A program made the position numbers and the translations under genes. Shown here piece by piece: positions 28,896 to 36,964 of a stretch of 64,000 nt of DNA. Each line of letters opens with the position of its first letter. Position 1 is the first letter of the stretch. The DNA lies in contig NZ_JALHPR010000009.1 of the NCBI RefSeq assembly GCF_022842375.1, positions 82,719 to 146,718 of the forward strand, in the 5' to 3' direction. The DNA is from Elioraea sp. (lineage in GTDB: Bacteria; Pseudomonadota; Alphaproteobacteria; Acetobacterales; Acetobacteraceae). The notes beneath the pieces are model-generated. The model was not told the DNA's origin and searched no databases. It worked only from the letters and a program-made list of their open reading frames with translations.

Positions 28896-29924
28896 TCACT
28901 TCGCGAGCCGCGGCCGCAGCATGAAGCGCGATGCGGCGAGCACGATGAAGGAGATGACGAACAGGATGAAGCCGAGTGCCAGCAGCGAGGACAGCTTCAG
29001 CGATCCCTGCAACGCCTCGGGGAACTCGAGCGCGATCACAGAGGCGATCGTGTTCCCGGTGGCGAACACGGAGGGGCTGATGGCGTTCGCGTTGCCGATC
29101 ACGAACGTGACCGCCATCGTCTCGCCGAGCGCACGGCCGAGGCCGAGCATGATGCCGCCGACCACCGAGCTCGATGTGTACGGGATCACGACGTTGCGCA
29201 CGACCTCCCACTTGGTCGCCCCGAGGCCGTAGGCGCTCTCCTTGTAGATCGCCGGCACCTGCATGAAGACGTCGCGCATGGTCGCTGCAATGAAGGGCAG
29301 GATCATGATCGCGAGGATCAGCGCGGCGGTGAAGATGCCGATGCCGAAGGCCGGCCCGCCGAACAGGTCCTGCAGGATGGGGATGTCCATCGTCAGGTCC
29401 TGGATCGGCGGCTGCACGTAGGTCGCGATCACGGGCGCGAGCACGAACAGGCCCCACATGCCGTAGATGATCGATGGAACGGCGGCGAGCAGCTCGATCG
29501 CGATGCCGATCGGGCGCTTCAGCCACTCGGGGGCAAGCTCGGTCAGGAAGTAGGCGACGCCGAAGGCGACGGGCACCGCGAAGACGATCGCCATGATGGA
29601 GGTGACGAGCGTGCCATACACGGAGATGACGGCGCCGAACTTCTCGCGCACCGAGTCCCACTCGGTGCTGGCGAAGAAGTCGAAGCCGAACTCCCTGAAG
29701 GCGGGCCAGCCGCCGATGAACAGCAGCACGATGATGCCACCGAGCAGGGAGAGCACGAGCAGCCCCGCGCCCGTGACGATTGCCTCGAAGATCTGGTCGC
29801 CGAGCCTGGTGGACTTGCGCGCACGCCGCGCCCTTCCTCCCGCCCCCTGGCTTCCCAGCACCGCCGCGCTTGCCGCCTGCTGCATCACGATCCCCACTCC
29901 GACGCCGCCGCGCCGCATCCCCAT
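28896..29924 (-). CDS. pstC: Phosphate ABC transporter permease PstC
   Basis: Permease of about 342 aa. It has an N-terminal cytoplasmic stretch rich in Gly/Arg, then helices such as [18 protein letters not shown] and a PstC-like [11 protein letters not shown] loop. The EAA-like loop is [19 protein letters not shown]. The ATG at 29924 is preferred; GTG at 29930 is possible. A GC-rich stem-loop separates it from pstS. Confidence 0.95.
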   Translation of the reverse strand: MGMRRGGVGVGIVMQQAASAAVLGSQGAGGRARRARKSTRLGDQIFEAIVTGAGLLVLSLLGGIIVLLFIGGWPAFREFGFDFFASTEWDSVREKFGAVISVYGTLVTSIMAIVFAVPVAFGVAYFLTELAPEWLKRPIGIAIELLAAVPSIIYGMWGLFVLAPVIATYVQPPIQDLTMDIPILQDLFGGPAFGIGIFTAALILAIMILPFIAATMRDVFMQVPAIYKESAYGLGATKWEVVRNVVIPYTSSSVVGGIMLGLGRALGETMAVTFVIGNANAISPSVFATGNTIASVIALEFPEALQGSLKLSSLLALGFILFVISFIVLAASRFMLRPRLAK

Positions 29925-29946
29925 GGACACTCACTCAAGGCAGGAC

Positions 29947-29975
29947 CGGGTGGCGCGGCCTCGCCGCACCACCCG
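29947..29975 (-). promoter_or_regulatory. Intercistronic stem-loop between pstS and pstC
   Basis: CGGGTGG-C-GCGGC / GCCGC-A-CCACCCG forms a 13-position stem with a single C.A mismatch and a three-base loop. It lies in the 80-base gap after the pstS stop. No U-tract follows. Such structures commonly protect or attenuate mRNA so that the periplasmic binding protein is made in excess of the membrane subunits; that role is inferred here. Confidence 0.6.
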
Positions 29976-30010
29976 ACAGTCACGTCACTGCACGGCGCAG
30001 CGGGACAGGC

Positions 30011-31066
30011 TCACGAACCGCCGCCCGTCCAGACCGCCTCGCCGTTCGGGCCCTTGATCTCGCGCGCCCAGGCCTGGCGCACCACGTTCTTCACGTTCTC
30101 GGGCAGCGGGATGTAGCCGAGCTCATCGGCCAGCTTGTCGCCCTCGGCGCCATACGCCCAGTCGAAGAACCGCATCACGTTGCGGCTCGCCGCCACGTCC
30201 GTCGGGTTCCTCGGCAGCAGGATGTAGGTTGGCGCCACGATCGGCCAGCTGTTCTCGCCCTGCTGGTCGAGCAGCGTGATCCCGAAGGTCGGGTCCGACA
30301 GCCAGTCGGCCGCGGCCGCCGAGGACTGGAACGTGTCCTCGGTCGGGTACACGAACCGGCCGGCCTTGTTGCGCAGCTGCGCCATGGCGAGGTTGTTCTG
30401 CTTGGCATAGGCATGCTCGACATAGCCGATCGAGCCACGCGTCTGGCGCACGATGCCCGCCACACCCGCGTTGCCGCGGCCACCCGTGCCGGCCTTCCAG
30501 GGAACCGAGGTGCCCTGGCCGACGCTGGTCTTGAACTCGTCGGAGACGATCGAGAGGTAACCCGCGAACTGGAACGTCGTGCCCGAGCCGTCGGCGCGGT
30601 AGACCGGCGCGATCGGCAGGTTCGGCAGCGTCAGCTCGCGGTTCAGCTCGACCAACCGCGGGTCGTTCCAGCGGCGGATCTTGCCCAGATACATGTCGGC
30701 CACGATCTCGCCGGTCAGTCGCAGCTTGCCGCTCTCGACGCCCGGAATGTTGTAGACGAGCACGATCGAGCCCAGCACCGTCGGGAACTGGAACAGGTTC
30801 GCCTGGCCCAGCCGCTCGGCGGTCAGGTTCGCGTCGGTCGCGCCGAACTGCACGGTGCGATTCGTGATCTGGTTGATGCCACCGCCGGACCCGATGGCCT
30901 GGTAGTTCAGCTTGAGGCCCGTGGGCTGCTCGGCCGCCTCGCCCCACTTCTGGTACAGCGGCGCGGGGAACGTCGCCCCTGCCCCGGTGATCTGCTGCGC
31001 AGCGGCCGTCCCGATTGTCAGGACGAGCCCGGCAGCGGCCGCGAGGGCCATGTTTCGGATGCTCAC
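30011..31066 (-). CDS. pstS: Phosphate ABC transporter substrate-binding protein
   Basis: Periplasmic phosphate-binding protein of 351 aa. The Sec signal peptide ends at GTAAA before QQITGAGATFPAPLYQKW, and the phosphate-site segments ITGAGATFP, GSGGGINQI, ADGSGTTFQF and TGGRGNAGVAG are present. GTG at 31066 is chosen because GGAGAGG lies just upstream; an ATG five codons on lacks one. A PHO-box-like repeat lies about 95 bases upstream. Confidence 0.96.
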   Translation of the reverse strand: MSIRNMALAAAAGLVLTIGTAAAQQITGAGATFPAPLYQKWGEAAEQPTGLKLNYQAIGSGGGINQITNRTVQFGATDANLTAERLGQANLFQFPTVLGSIVLVYNIPGVESGKLRLTGEIVADMYLGKIRRWNDPRLVELNRELTLPNLPIAPVYRADGSGTTFQFAGYLSIVSDEFKTSVGQGTSVPWKAGTGGRGNAGVAGIVRQTRGSIGYVEHAYAKQNNLAMAQLRNKAGRFVYPTEDTFQSSAAAADWLSDPTFGITLLDQQGENSWPIVAPTYILLPRNPTDVAASRNVMRFFDWAYGAEGDKLADELGYIPLPENVKNVVRQAWAREIKGPNGEAVWTGGGS

Positions 31067-31158
31067 TCCACCTCTCCCTTGTCACACGTTGCCAGGGCGG
31101 CTCCCGGCCACCCCAACTCCTGGCAGGCGGCACCTTAGGTACGGCCGGAGGCATAGCC

Positions 31159-31187
31159 GTTTCAGTTCGATGAAGCTTTGATGACAG
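31159..31187 (-). promoter_or_regulatory. Candidate PHO box upstream of pstS
   Basis: Read on the minus strand: CTGTCAT-CAAA-GCTTCAT-CGAA-CTGAAAC. The first heptamer is a perfect match to the PhoB half-site, and the next two follow at the expected 11-base phase with weaker matches. It lies about 95 bases before pstS. The rest of the 303-base gap 31067-31369 shows no gene; it holds this site, presumably the pstS promoter, and the 3' flank of tRNA-Pro. Confidence 0.7.
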
Positions 31188-31369
31188 TCAACCCAGGCGC
31201 AGCGTGCCTTCGTACGGATCAGTCGCGCGCATGATCCACCAACAGCTTCGCTGATCGCCCGGCCGGATGCCGGCGCGGACGGAGGGGGGGCCGGATGGGT
31301 TGATATGGCGCCAGGACCCTCGCTGCCGCTGAAGGCCGGCGCGGAGAGATGCTGTGTCACTGCGGATGA

Positions 31370-31446
31370 TGGTCGGAGCGGCCGGATTCGAACCGACGAC
31401 CCCCAGTCCCCCAGACTGATGCGCTACCAGGCTGCGCTACGCTCCG
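31370..31446 (-). tRNA. tRNA-Pro (anticodon GGG)
   Basis: A 77-base cloverleaf including encoded CCA. Acceptor CGGAGCG pairs with CGCUCCG, the D arm holds GCGC...GCGC, the anticodon arm UCAGU/ACUGG presents CUGGGGG with anticodon GGG, and the T arm GUCGG-UUCGAAU-CCGGC is intact. The position after the ihfA-merR pair is conserved in alphaproteobacteria. Confidence 0.97.
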
Positions 31447-31516
31447 ACGGCGCTGTGATCGCCCAAGGGTCAGCGCGTGTCAACGCCGCGCGGCGCAGGC
31501 CGCACGCAAACAGGCC

Positions 31517-32080
31517 TCAGTCCCGGGGACCCGGAACGTCGATGAGCGCGCGGATCGCGCGGAGCTCGGCCAGCAGGTCCGCGAGCGCGGCGCGAAGCGC
31601 GACCTCCCGCCCCGCGCCCGCAGGCGCCTCCGCGGACGGCGGAGCGGCACGCTCGGCGCGGACGCGGACCACGGGCTTCGGCCCTCGCGGACGCTCAGGC
31701 TCCGCGCTGCCGGCCGGCATGCCAGGCAACGGCAGTTGCGGCCGCCGCACCTCAGGCTCGGCATCGGGCAGGTCGTCGAGCGGCTCCGCGCCATCCTCGC
31801 TCCCACCCTCGCGCAGCAGCCGCTGCACACCCTTGATCGTATAGCCCTGGATGTAGAGCAGATCGCTGATCCGGCGGAGCAGCTCGACATCCTCCGGCCG
31901 GTAGTAGCGCCGGCCGCCGCCGCGCTTCAGCGGCTTCAGCTGCGGGAACTTCGTCTCCCAGAAGCGCAGGACGTGCTGCGGGATGTGAAGATCGTCCGCT
32001 ACCTCGCTGATCGTACGGAAGGCAGAGGCTGCCTTGCGGCCTGTCCCGCGCTGGGCCGGCGGATCGAGGTCAGTGCTCAT
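31517..32080 (-). CDS. MerR family transcriptional regulator
   Basis: A 187-aa regulator. The N-terminal MerR HTH is [26 protein letters not shown], visible as TISEVADDL and HVLRFWE, with the wing [18 protein letters not shown]. The C-terminal half is Pro/Arg/Ala-rich with no metal-binding cysteines, so it is not a metal-sensing MerR. It always follows ihfA in this neighbourhood in related genomes; targets are unknown. Start overlaps the ihfA stop (ATGA). Confidence 0.9.
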   Translation of the reverse strand: MSTDLDPPAQRGTGRKAASAFRTISEVADDLHIPQHVLRFWETKFPQLKPLKRGGGRRYYRPEDVELLRRISDLLYIQGYTIKGVQRLLREGGSEDGAEPLDDLPDAEPEVRRPQLPLPGMPAGSAEPERPRGPKPVVRVRAERAAPPSAEAPAGAGREVALRAALADLLAELRAIRALIDVPGPRD

Positions 32081-32394
32081 GCATCGTCCTCATCCGGGGC
32101 GGTCAGGCCGTTGACGCGCGCCTTCAGCACCTGGCTTGGCCGGAAAACCAGCACCTTGCGAGGCAGGATCGGCACCTCGACGCCAGTCTTGGGATTGCGG
32201 CCAACCCGGCGGCCCTTCTGGCGGACGGCGAAGGTCCCGAACGACGAGATCTTCACCGGCTGGCCCGCCTCAAGCGCGCCGGCGACAAGCTCGAGAACAG
32301 TTTCAACGAGTTGTGCGGATTCGTTGCGCGACAGGCCGACCTGCTCATAGACGGCCTCGGCCAGTTGTGCGCGCGTGACCGTGGTGCCCGCCAT
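32077..32394 (-). CDS. ihfA: Integration host factor subunit alpha
   Basis: A 105-aa DNA-bending protein of the HU/IHF family. [21 protein letters not shown] opens the dimerisation helices (seen as [16 protein letters not shown]), [24 protein letters not shown] is the beta-arm in parts ([20 protein letters not shown]), and [16 protein letters not shown] ends the core. IHF supports sigma-54 activation, which is relevant to NtrC in this genome. Located between fabH and merR. Confidence 0.95.
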   Translation of the reverse strand: MAGTTVTRAQLAEAVYEQVGLSRNESAQLVETVLELVAGALEAGQPVKISSFGTFAVRQKGRRVGRNPKTGVEVPILPRKVLVFRPSQVLKARVNGLTAPDEDDA

Positions 32395-32529
32395 GCGGTT
32401 CCTTCGCCGATGTGTCGTTGTCGTGACGCTAACAGCCGATTCACGGCGACGTCAAGAAAGCACACGCAGCCGAATGACGGAAGATCAGAGCTTTAGGATC
32501 GGACGCAGAAAACGCGTCGGAACCCCGCC

Positions 32530-33552
32530 TCAGAGACGCGCGAGGGCCGCGCCCCAGGTGAGCCCACCGCCGATCGCCTCCATCAGCACCAGCTGGCCGG
32601 GCTTCAGCCGGCCATCGGTGTGCGCTTCCCAGAGGGCCAGCGGGATCGAGGCGGCGGATGTGTTGGCGTGGCGATCGACCGTGACCACCACGCGCTCCGG
32701 CGGCAGGCCGAGCTTGCGGCCGAGCGCGTCGATGATCCGGAGATTGGCCTGGTGCGGCACCAGCCAGTCCACGTCGCCCTGGCGGAGGCCGTTGGCCGCG
32801 AGCGCCTCGTCCACCACCGCGGCGAGCTTGGAGACGGCGTGGCGGAACACCTCGCGCCCCTGCATCCGCACATGCCCGACCGTGCCCGTCAGCCCAGGGC
32901 CGCCATCGACCAGCAGGATGTCGGCGTGGCGGCCATCGGCGTGCAGGTGCGTGGAAAGCACCCGCGCCTCCCCGGCCCCGCCATGGGTGTCGACGGCGCG
33001 CAGCACCACCGCCCCTGCCCCGTCGCCGAACAGCACCGCGGTGCCGCGGTCGGTCCAGTCGAGGATGCGGCTGTTCACCTCGGCGCCGATCACGAGGATG
33101 GTGCGGGCCGCGCCCGAGCGGATCATCGCATCGGCTACCGCGAGCGCGTAGATGAAGCCGGTGCAGACCGCGGCGATGTCGAACGCGAAGCCTCGCGTGA
33201 TGCCAAGCTTGGCCTGGACCGCGACGGCGGTGGCGGGATAGGTGCGATCGGGCGTGGAGGTGGCGAGAACGATCCCGTCCACCGCCTCCGCCCCGAGCCC
33301 GGCATCGGCGAGCGCACCGCGCGCCGCGGCGGCGGCCAGGTCGGAGGAGAGCTCGCCGGGCGCGGCGATGCGCCGCTCGCGGATGCCCGTCCGCTCCATG
33401 ATCCACTCATGCGATGTGTCGAGGCTCGCGGCGAGATCGTCGTTCGTGACGATGCGGTCGGGAAGCGCGCCGCCGAAGCCGGCGATCCGCGAGCGCACAA
33501 GCCCTGGCGCTGCCACGACCGGAACGACGGAGGGCTCGGAGATGCTGTCCAT
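32530..33552 (-). CDS. fabH: 3-oxoacyl-ACP synthase III
   Basis: Ketoacyl synthase of 340 aa that starts fatty-acid elongation from acetyl-CoA and malonyl-ACP. The catalytic triad is Cys in [11 protein letters not shown], His in VPHQANLRI and Asn in [14 protein letters not shown] leader of about 20 residues ([13 protein letters not shown]...) precedes the usual [18 protein letters not shown]. The ATG at 33552 is 15 bases after the plsX stop; longer open frame upstream overlaps plsX and is not used. Confidence 0.96.
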   Translation of the reverse strand: MDSISEPSVVPVVAAPGLVRSRIAGFGGALPDRIVTNDDLAASLDTSHEWIMERTGIRERRIAAPGELSSDLAAAAARGALADAGLGAEAVDGIVLATSTPDRTYPATAVAVQAKLGITRGFAFDIAAVCTGFIYALAVADAMIRSGAARTILVIGAEVNSRILDWTDRGTAVLFGDGAGAVVLRAVDTHGGAGEARVLSTHLHADGRHADILLVDGGPGLTGTVGHVRMQGREVFRHAVSKLAAVVDEALAANGLRQGDVDWLVPHQANLRIIDALGRKLGLPPERVVVTVDRHANTSAASIPLALWEAHTDGRLKPGQLVLMEAIGGGLTWGAALARL

Positions 33553-33566
33553 CGTCGCCGCGACGA

Positions 33567-34652
33567 TCAGCCGGCGAGAGCGGCGCGCTGCGCCTGCTCG
33601 CCATCGGCCGCGGTCGCCCCCGTGGCGCGGGCGGCGGCCTCCTCGCGGAGCTGGCGCAGCTCCTCGCCGATCTTCGCGTTGAACCCGTGCGTGACCATGT
33701 CCATCGCGAGGTCGATCGCATGCGCGAAGCCGAGCGCGTCGGTGCCGCCATGGCTCTTCACGACGACGCCGTTGAGACCGAGCAGCACGGCGCCGTTGTA
33801 GCGCCGCGGGTCGAGCCATTCGCGCAGGCGCTCGAGCGCCGGGCGGGCAAGGATGTAGCCAAGCCTTGCCGCGAGCGTGGAGGAGAACACCTGGCGCAGC
33901 AGGTCACGCACCAGCTTCAGCGTGCCCTCGCCCGTCTTGAGTGCGACGTTGCCGGTGAAGCCGTCGGTCACCACCACATCGACGGTACCGCCGGCGATGT
34001 CATGGCCCTCGATGAAGCCGTGGAACAGCGGCGAGACATGACTTTCGCGCAGCACCTCGGCCGCCTGGCGCACACGCTCATCGCCCTTCAGTTCCTCCGC
34101 CCCGACATTCAGCAGCCCGATCGAGGGGGTACGCAGGCCGAGCACGGTGCGGGCGAACACCTCGCCCATCACGGCGAACTCGACGAGATTGCGCGCATCG
34201 CACTGCACGTTCGCGCCGAGGTCGAGCATCACGAAATCGCCGCGCGCCGAGGGGCCGATCCCGGCCATGGCCGGGCGGTCGATGCCGGGAAGCGATTTCA
34301 ACACGATCTTGGCGAGCGCCATGAGTGCGCCGGTGTTGCCGGCACTGACGACACCCTCGGCCTCGCCTGAGGCAACGGCGTCGATCGCGATGCGCATGGA
34401 CGACCCGCGCAGCCTGAGTGCGGCTGTCGGCTTCATCTCGTTCGGCACGGCCTCCAACGCATGCCGGATGGTGCAGGCGGCAGCGAGCGCCGGCCTCCGT
34501 GCGAACAGGGGTGCAAGCACCGCCTCGTCGCCAATGACGAGGAAACGCGTGCCAGGATGCCGCTCGAGCGCGACGGCAAGCCCGTCGATCACCATCGCGG
34601 GGGCCTTGTCGCCCCCCATGGCGTCGATCACGAGAGGGAATGGTGCGCTCAT
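33567..34652 (-). CDS. plsX: Phosphate acyltransferase PlsX
   Basis: A 361-aa enzyme converting acyl-ACP to acyl-phosphate for phospholipid synthesis. Family motifs are [11 protein letters not shown] at the N-terminus, [24 protein letters not shown] and [17 protein letters not shown]. The last 30 residues are Ala/Glu-rich. rpmF-plsX-fabH is a widely conserved operon. ATG start; 97 bases after rpmF. Confidence 0.97.
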   Translation of the reverse strand: MSAPFPLVIDAMGGDKAPAMVIDGLAVALERHPGTRFLVIGDEAVLAPLFARRPALAAACTIRHALEAVPNEMKPTAALRLRGSSMRIAIDAVASGEAEGVVSAGNTGALMALAKIVLKSLPGIDRPAMAGIGPSARGDFVMLDLGANVQCDARNLVEFAVMGEVFARTVLGLRTPSIGLLNVGAEELKGDERVRQAAEVLRESHVSPLFHGFIEGHDIAGGTVDVVVTDGFTGNVALKTGEGTLKLVRDLLRQVFSSTLAARLGYILARPALERLREWLDPRRYNGAVLLGLNGVVVKSHGGTDALGFAHAIDLAMDMVTHGFNAKIGEELRQLREEAAARATGATAADGEQAQRAALAG

Positions 34653-34749
34653 GAACCCCCGCTTCGTGACGACCGGTCAGCCACCACCGTGGAGACCGGG
34701 ATCATCAGGGCGCGGCGCCGTCGCCGCGACGCGCAGGCCAAGCCACCGC

Positions 34750-34953
34750 TCAGGTGCGGACGATGACCTTCAGCTTGTCACCCGCTGGCGCGACCTCGCG
34801 GCCGTCATAGTAGCCGCAGGACCCGCACACGTGATGCGGGCGCTTGAGCTCGCCGCAGTTCGGGCACTCGCCGTTGGCCTCGGTGCTCAAGGCCTCGTGC
34901 GAACGGCGCATGTTGCGCCGTGAGGGGGACGTCTTCCGCTTGGGAACCGCCAT
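34750..34953 (-). CDS. rpmF: 50S ribosomal protein L32
   Basis: A 67-aa ribosomal protein. It starts [19 protein letters not shown] and has a complete zinc ribbon: CPNC...CGSC within [20 protein letters not shown]. The zinc-binding form is thus present. The upstream region to DUF177 is about 120 bases and probably contains a promoter. First gene before plsX. Confidence 0.98.
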   Translation of the reverse strand: MAVPKRKTSPSRRNMRRSHEALSTEANGECPNCGELKRPHHVCGSCGYYDGREVAPAGDKLKVIVRT

Positions 34954-35076
34954 GATGGGGGCCTTGCTCTGTCACAGATTGGAAACGATGCAGGCAGCGT
35001 GACTACCAGAGGCCCTCTGCCGCGTAAAGTTACATATGTCTCAGCGGGTTCAGCCGCGCTTTGCGTTGGAAGCAGC

Positions 35077-35544
35077 TCAGCCATCCACAACGGGCGGTAG
35101 TGAAGCGCCCGGAGCCCGCGGCCACGGGTCAAGCGCCACCGCGAGCGTCTGTGCCAGGTATTCGCCAAGGTCGAAGCCCGGGCCTTCGTAGGGTTCGTCA
35201 TCCTCGCCCTCCGGCGCGACCGAGAGCTCCACCCCCGGCGCAGCCCGCTCGGCCGGGACGAAGACGGCGGCGATGCGCTCGTCGATCACCTCGTCAAGCG
35301 GCTCGAGGGTGACGACGCAGAGCCGCCCGAGCGTGGCGCGAAGCCTGCCGCGCAGCACGACCTGGCCCTTTGCGCGTGGCTTCAGCGTCACCTCCGCGTC
35401 GAAATCCCGCACCGCCTCGAGGCCCAGGCGCTGGGCCAGTGCCGCGGCCTCGGCCGGCGTGGCGGTGACGTGCCTGGTCTCGCCCGCAGGCTTCAGCGCC
35501 GCGACGACGATCGGCCTGGACAGTTCCGGCTTCGGGACGCTCAC
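35077..35544 (-). CDS. DUF177 (YceD) domain protein
   Basis: A 155-aa protein of the DUF177 family that usually precedes rpmF and is associated with 23S rRNA/ribosome maturation. Family elements are VVLRGRLRATLGRLCVVTLEPLDEVIDE, here read as GRLRATLGRLCVVTLEPLDE, and the acidic DDEPYEGPGFDLGEYLAQTLAVALDPWPR tail in parts (DLGEYLAQTLA, LDPWPR). GTG at 35544 overlaps the previous stop. Many homologues have a Cys in the CxxTLEPL segment, which is kept here (LCVVTLEPL). Confidence 0.9.
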   Translation of the reverse strand: MSVPKPELSRPIVVAALKPAGETRHVTATPAEAAALAQRLGLEAVRDFDAEVTLKPRAKGQVVLRGRLRATLGRLCVVTLEPLDEVIDERIAAVFVPAERAAPGVELSVAPEGEDDEPYEGPGFDLGEYLAQTLAVALDPWPRAPGASLPPVVDG

Positions 35545-36089
35545 CCGAGCAGGGCCGCTGCCGGAAGCAGCCGCACCTGCCCGGCGATGAGGGTGGCGAA
35601 GTCCTGGCCGGCCAGGTCGTCCCGCTGGCGGCGGATGGCGGTGGCAAGCCGCGCCGCCCCGGGCGGCGGCGCATCGACCCGCCAGACGTTCCGGCCAAGC
35701 GCCTCGGCCAATGCCCCGACCTCGGGGCTGTCGACGGCGGCGGCATAGACCTGCGCGCGGCCGTTGAACGCCTCCCACATCACCTTCACCTTCCTGCCGA
35801 CGGAAAGGTCACCCACCCCCATCTCGCGCAGGTTCTGGTCCATGTCGGCGAACATCGCGTCGAACACCGCCTGGGCCAGCACCGGGCCTTCGGGCACGGG
35901 TTCGCTCCGGGCCCGGTCGACCAGCAGGAAGACGAAGAGCGACACCATGTCGAATCGTCCATCCAGCGTGTCGGGCACGCCGAGCTCGGCATACCAGAGG
36001 GGATCGCGGGCGGTGGCCACGGCGGCGCCGTAGAGCAGGTAGGCCTCGCGCTCGAAGCGCCGGCGGCGGAACAGTGAAGCGAGCGGCAT
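35541..36089 (-). CDS. Ubiquinol-cytochrome c chaperone family protein
   Basis: A 182-aa protein of the CBP3-like family (Ubiq_cyt_C_chap). Features are ARDPLWYAELGVPDTLDGRFDMVSLFVFLL in parts (WYAELGVPDTLDGRFDMV) and FADMDQNLREMGVGDLSVGRKVK (MDQNLREMGVGDLSVG). In mitochondria the homologue helps assemble cytochrome bc1; the bacterial role is inferred. The ATG at 36089 is chosen; an open frame runs further upstream through GC-rich repeats but reads as low-complexity Pro/Gln/Arg. Confidence 0.88.
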   Translation of the reverse strand: MPLASLFRRRRFEREAYLLYGAAVATARDPLWYAELGVPDTLDGRFDMVSLFVFLLVDRARSEPVPEGPVLAQAVFDAMFADMDQNLREMGVGDLSVGRKVKVMWEAFNGRAQVYAAAVDSPEVGALAEALGRNVWRVDAPPPGAARLATAIRRQRDDLAGQDFATLIAGQVRLLPAAALLG

Positions 36090-36096
36090 GAGGCGC

Positions 36097-36188
36097 TGTT
36101 GTCCTTGGTTGGCGTCCCTGGTTGCGTCCTGGGGGGGGTCCTGGGCTGGCGTCCTGGGCTGGCGTCCTTGGGGGGGTGGCGTTCTTCG
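36097..36188. repeat. Imperfect 13-bp tandem repeats in divergent promoter region
   Basis: GTCCTGGGCTGGC occurs twice in perfect tandem at 36138-36163, flanked by degenerate copies ending in runs of seven or eight G. The array lies in the 298-base gap between the chaperone gene (-) and bamE (+). The remainder of the gap shows no gene; a TTGACA occurs at 36278-36283 without a clear -10. Confidence 0.75.
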
Positions 36189-36387
36189 GGGCATCCCTGG
36201 ACAGCGCCCCAGCGGCGGGATGCCGGCAGTACGCTTCCCCGGGCTGGGAGCCGGGCTTGGAGTGTGCCACCGCCATGTTGACAGCAGAGGCACCGATATG
36301 ACACCGACAGAGATGGCACGGCGGGGCCGGGCGTCAATCCACACCGGATGCGTGACCTGCTCACGGCCCCCTGCCCCGGAAACGACC

Positions 36388-36894
36388 ATGACCGCACGCC
36401 AGGCACGATCCCCTTGGGCTACCCTCCTCCTGGCCGGCACGCTTGCCGCCGCCGCGCTCACGCCCGGCTGCGGCGTCATCGACGCCTCGGTCGACACGCG
36501 CGGCAATAGGGTCGACCAGGAAATGCTCTCCAACCTCGTACCCGGGGTGCAGACGAGGAGCGATGTCTCCGCCCTGCTCGGCAGCCCGACGGCGACGAAC
36601 GTGTTCGGCGAGGAGAGCTGGTTCTACATCGGCGGGGTGACGCAGAACCGCATCGGCCGGAAGGACGCGCTGATCGACCAGGAGGTCGTCGCCGTCAGGT
36701 TCGACCAGCGCGGCGTCGTGCAGCGGATCGACGTGATCACGATGGCCGATGCAACCCGGGTCCAGCCTGTCGACCGGGTGACGCCGACGCCGGGCAACGA
36801 CGTGAGCTTCCTCGGCATGCTGCTCGGCAATATCGGGCGGTTCTCACCGGGCGGTGCCGCAAGCCGCCAGGGGCCTGGCGCGCCCGGCCTCTGA
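36388..36894 (+). CDS. bamE: Outer membrane assembly factor BamE
   Basis: A 168-aa SmpA/OmlA-family lipoprotein, part of the BAM complex. Hydrophobic LLLAGTLAAAALTPGCG is the signal peptide with a weak lipobox (TPGC). The BamE fold follows: LSNLVPGVQTRSDVSALLGSPTATNVFGEESWFYIG in parts (GVQTRSDVSALLGSPT, ESWFYIGG), then VAVRFDQRGVVQRID. The ATG at 36388 is used; ATGs at 36298 and 36313 would give an improbable long N-terminus. It is divergent from the chaperone gene. Confidence 0.9.
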   Translation: MTARQARSPWATLLLAGTLAAAALTPGCGVIDASVDTRGNRVDQEMLSNLVPGVQTRSDVSALLGSPTATNVFGEESWFYIGGVTQNRIGRKDALIDQEVVAVRFDQRGVVQRIDVITMADATRVQPVDRVTPTPGNDVSFLGMLLGNIGRFSPGGAASRQGPGAPGL

Positions 36895-36910
36895 GACCTG
36901 GGCCAATTGA

Positions 36911-36944
36911 AAAAGGGCCGGCGGATCGCTCCGCCGGCCCTTTT
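36911..36944. terminator. Bidirectional rho-independent terminator
   Basis: AAAAGGGCCGGCGGA, loop TCGC, TCCGCCGGCCCTTTT: a perfect 15-bp stem including A and U tracts on both strands. It lies between the convergent ends of bamE (+) and hppA (-), so it serves both. Confidence 0.95.
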
Positions 36945-36964
36945 GCATTGATGGCTCTTCGGCG

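Noticed and set aside
31370..31446. tRNA-Pro as a phage/island attachment site
   Set aside because: No integrase, no duplicated 3' tRNA end and no foreign composition next to it.
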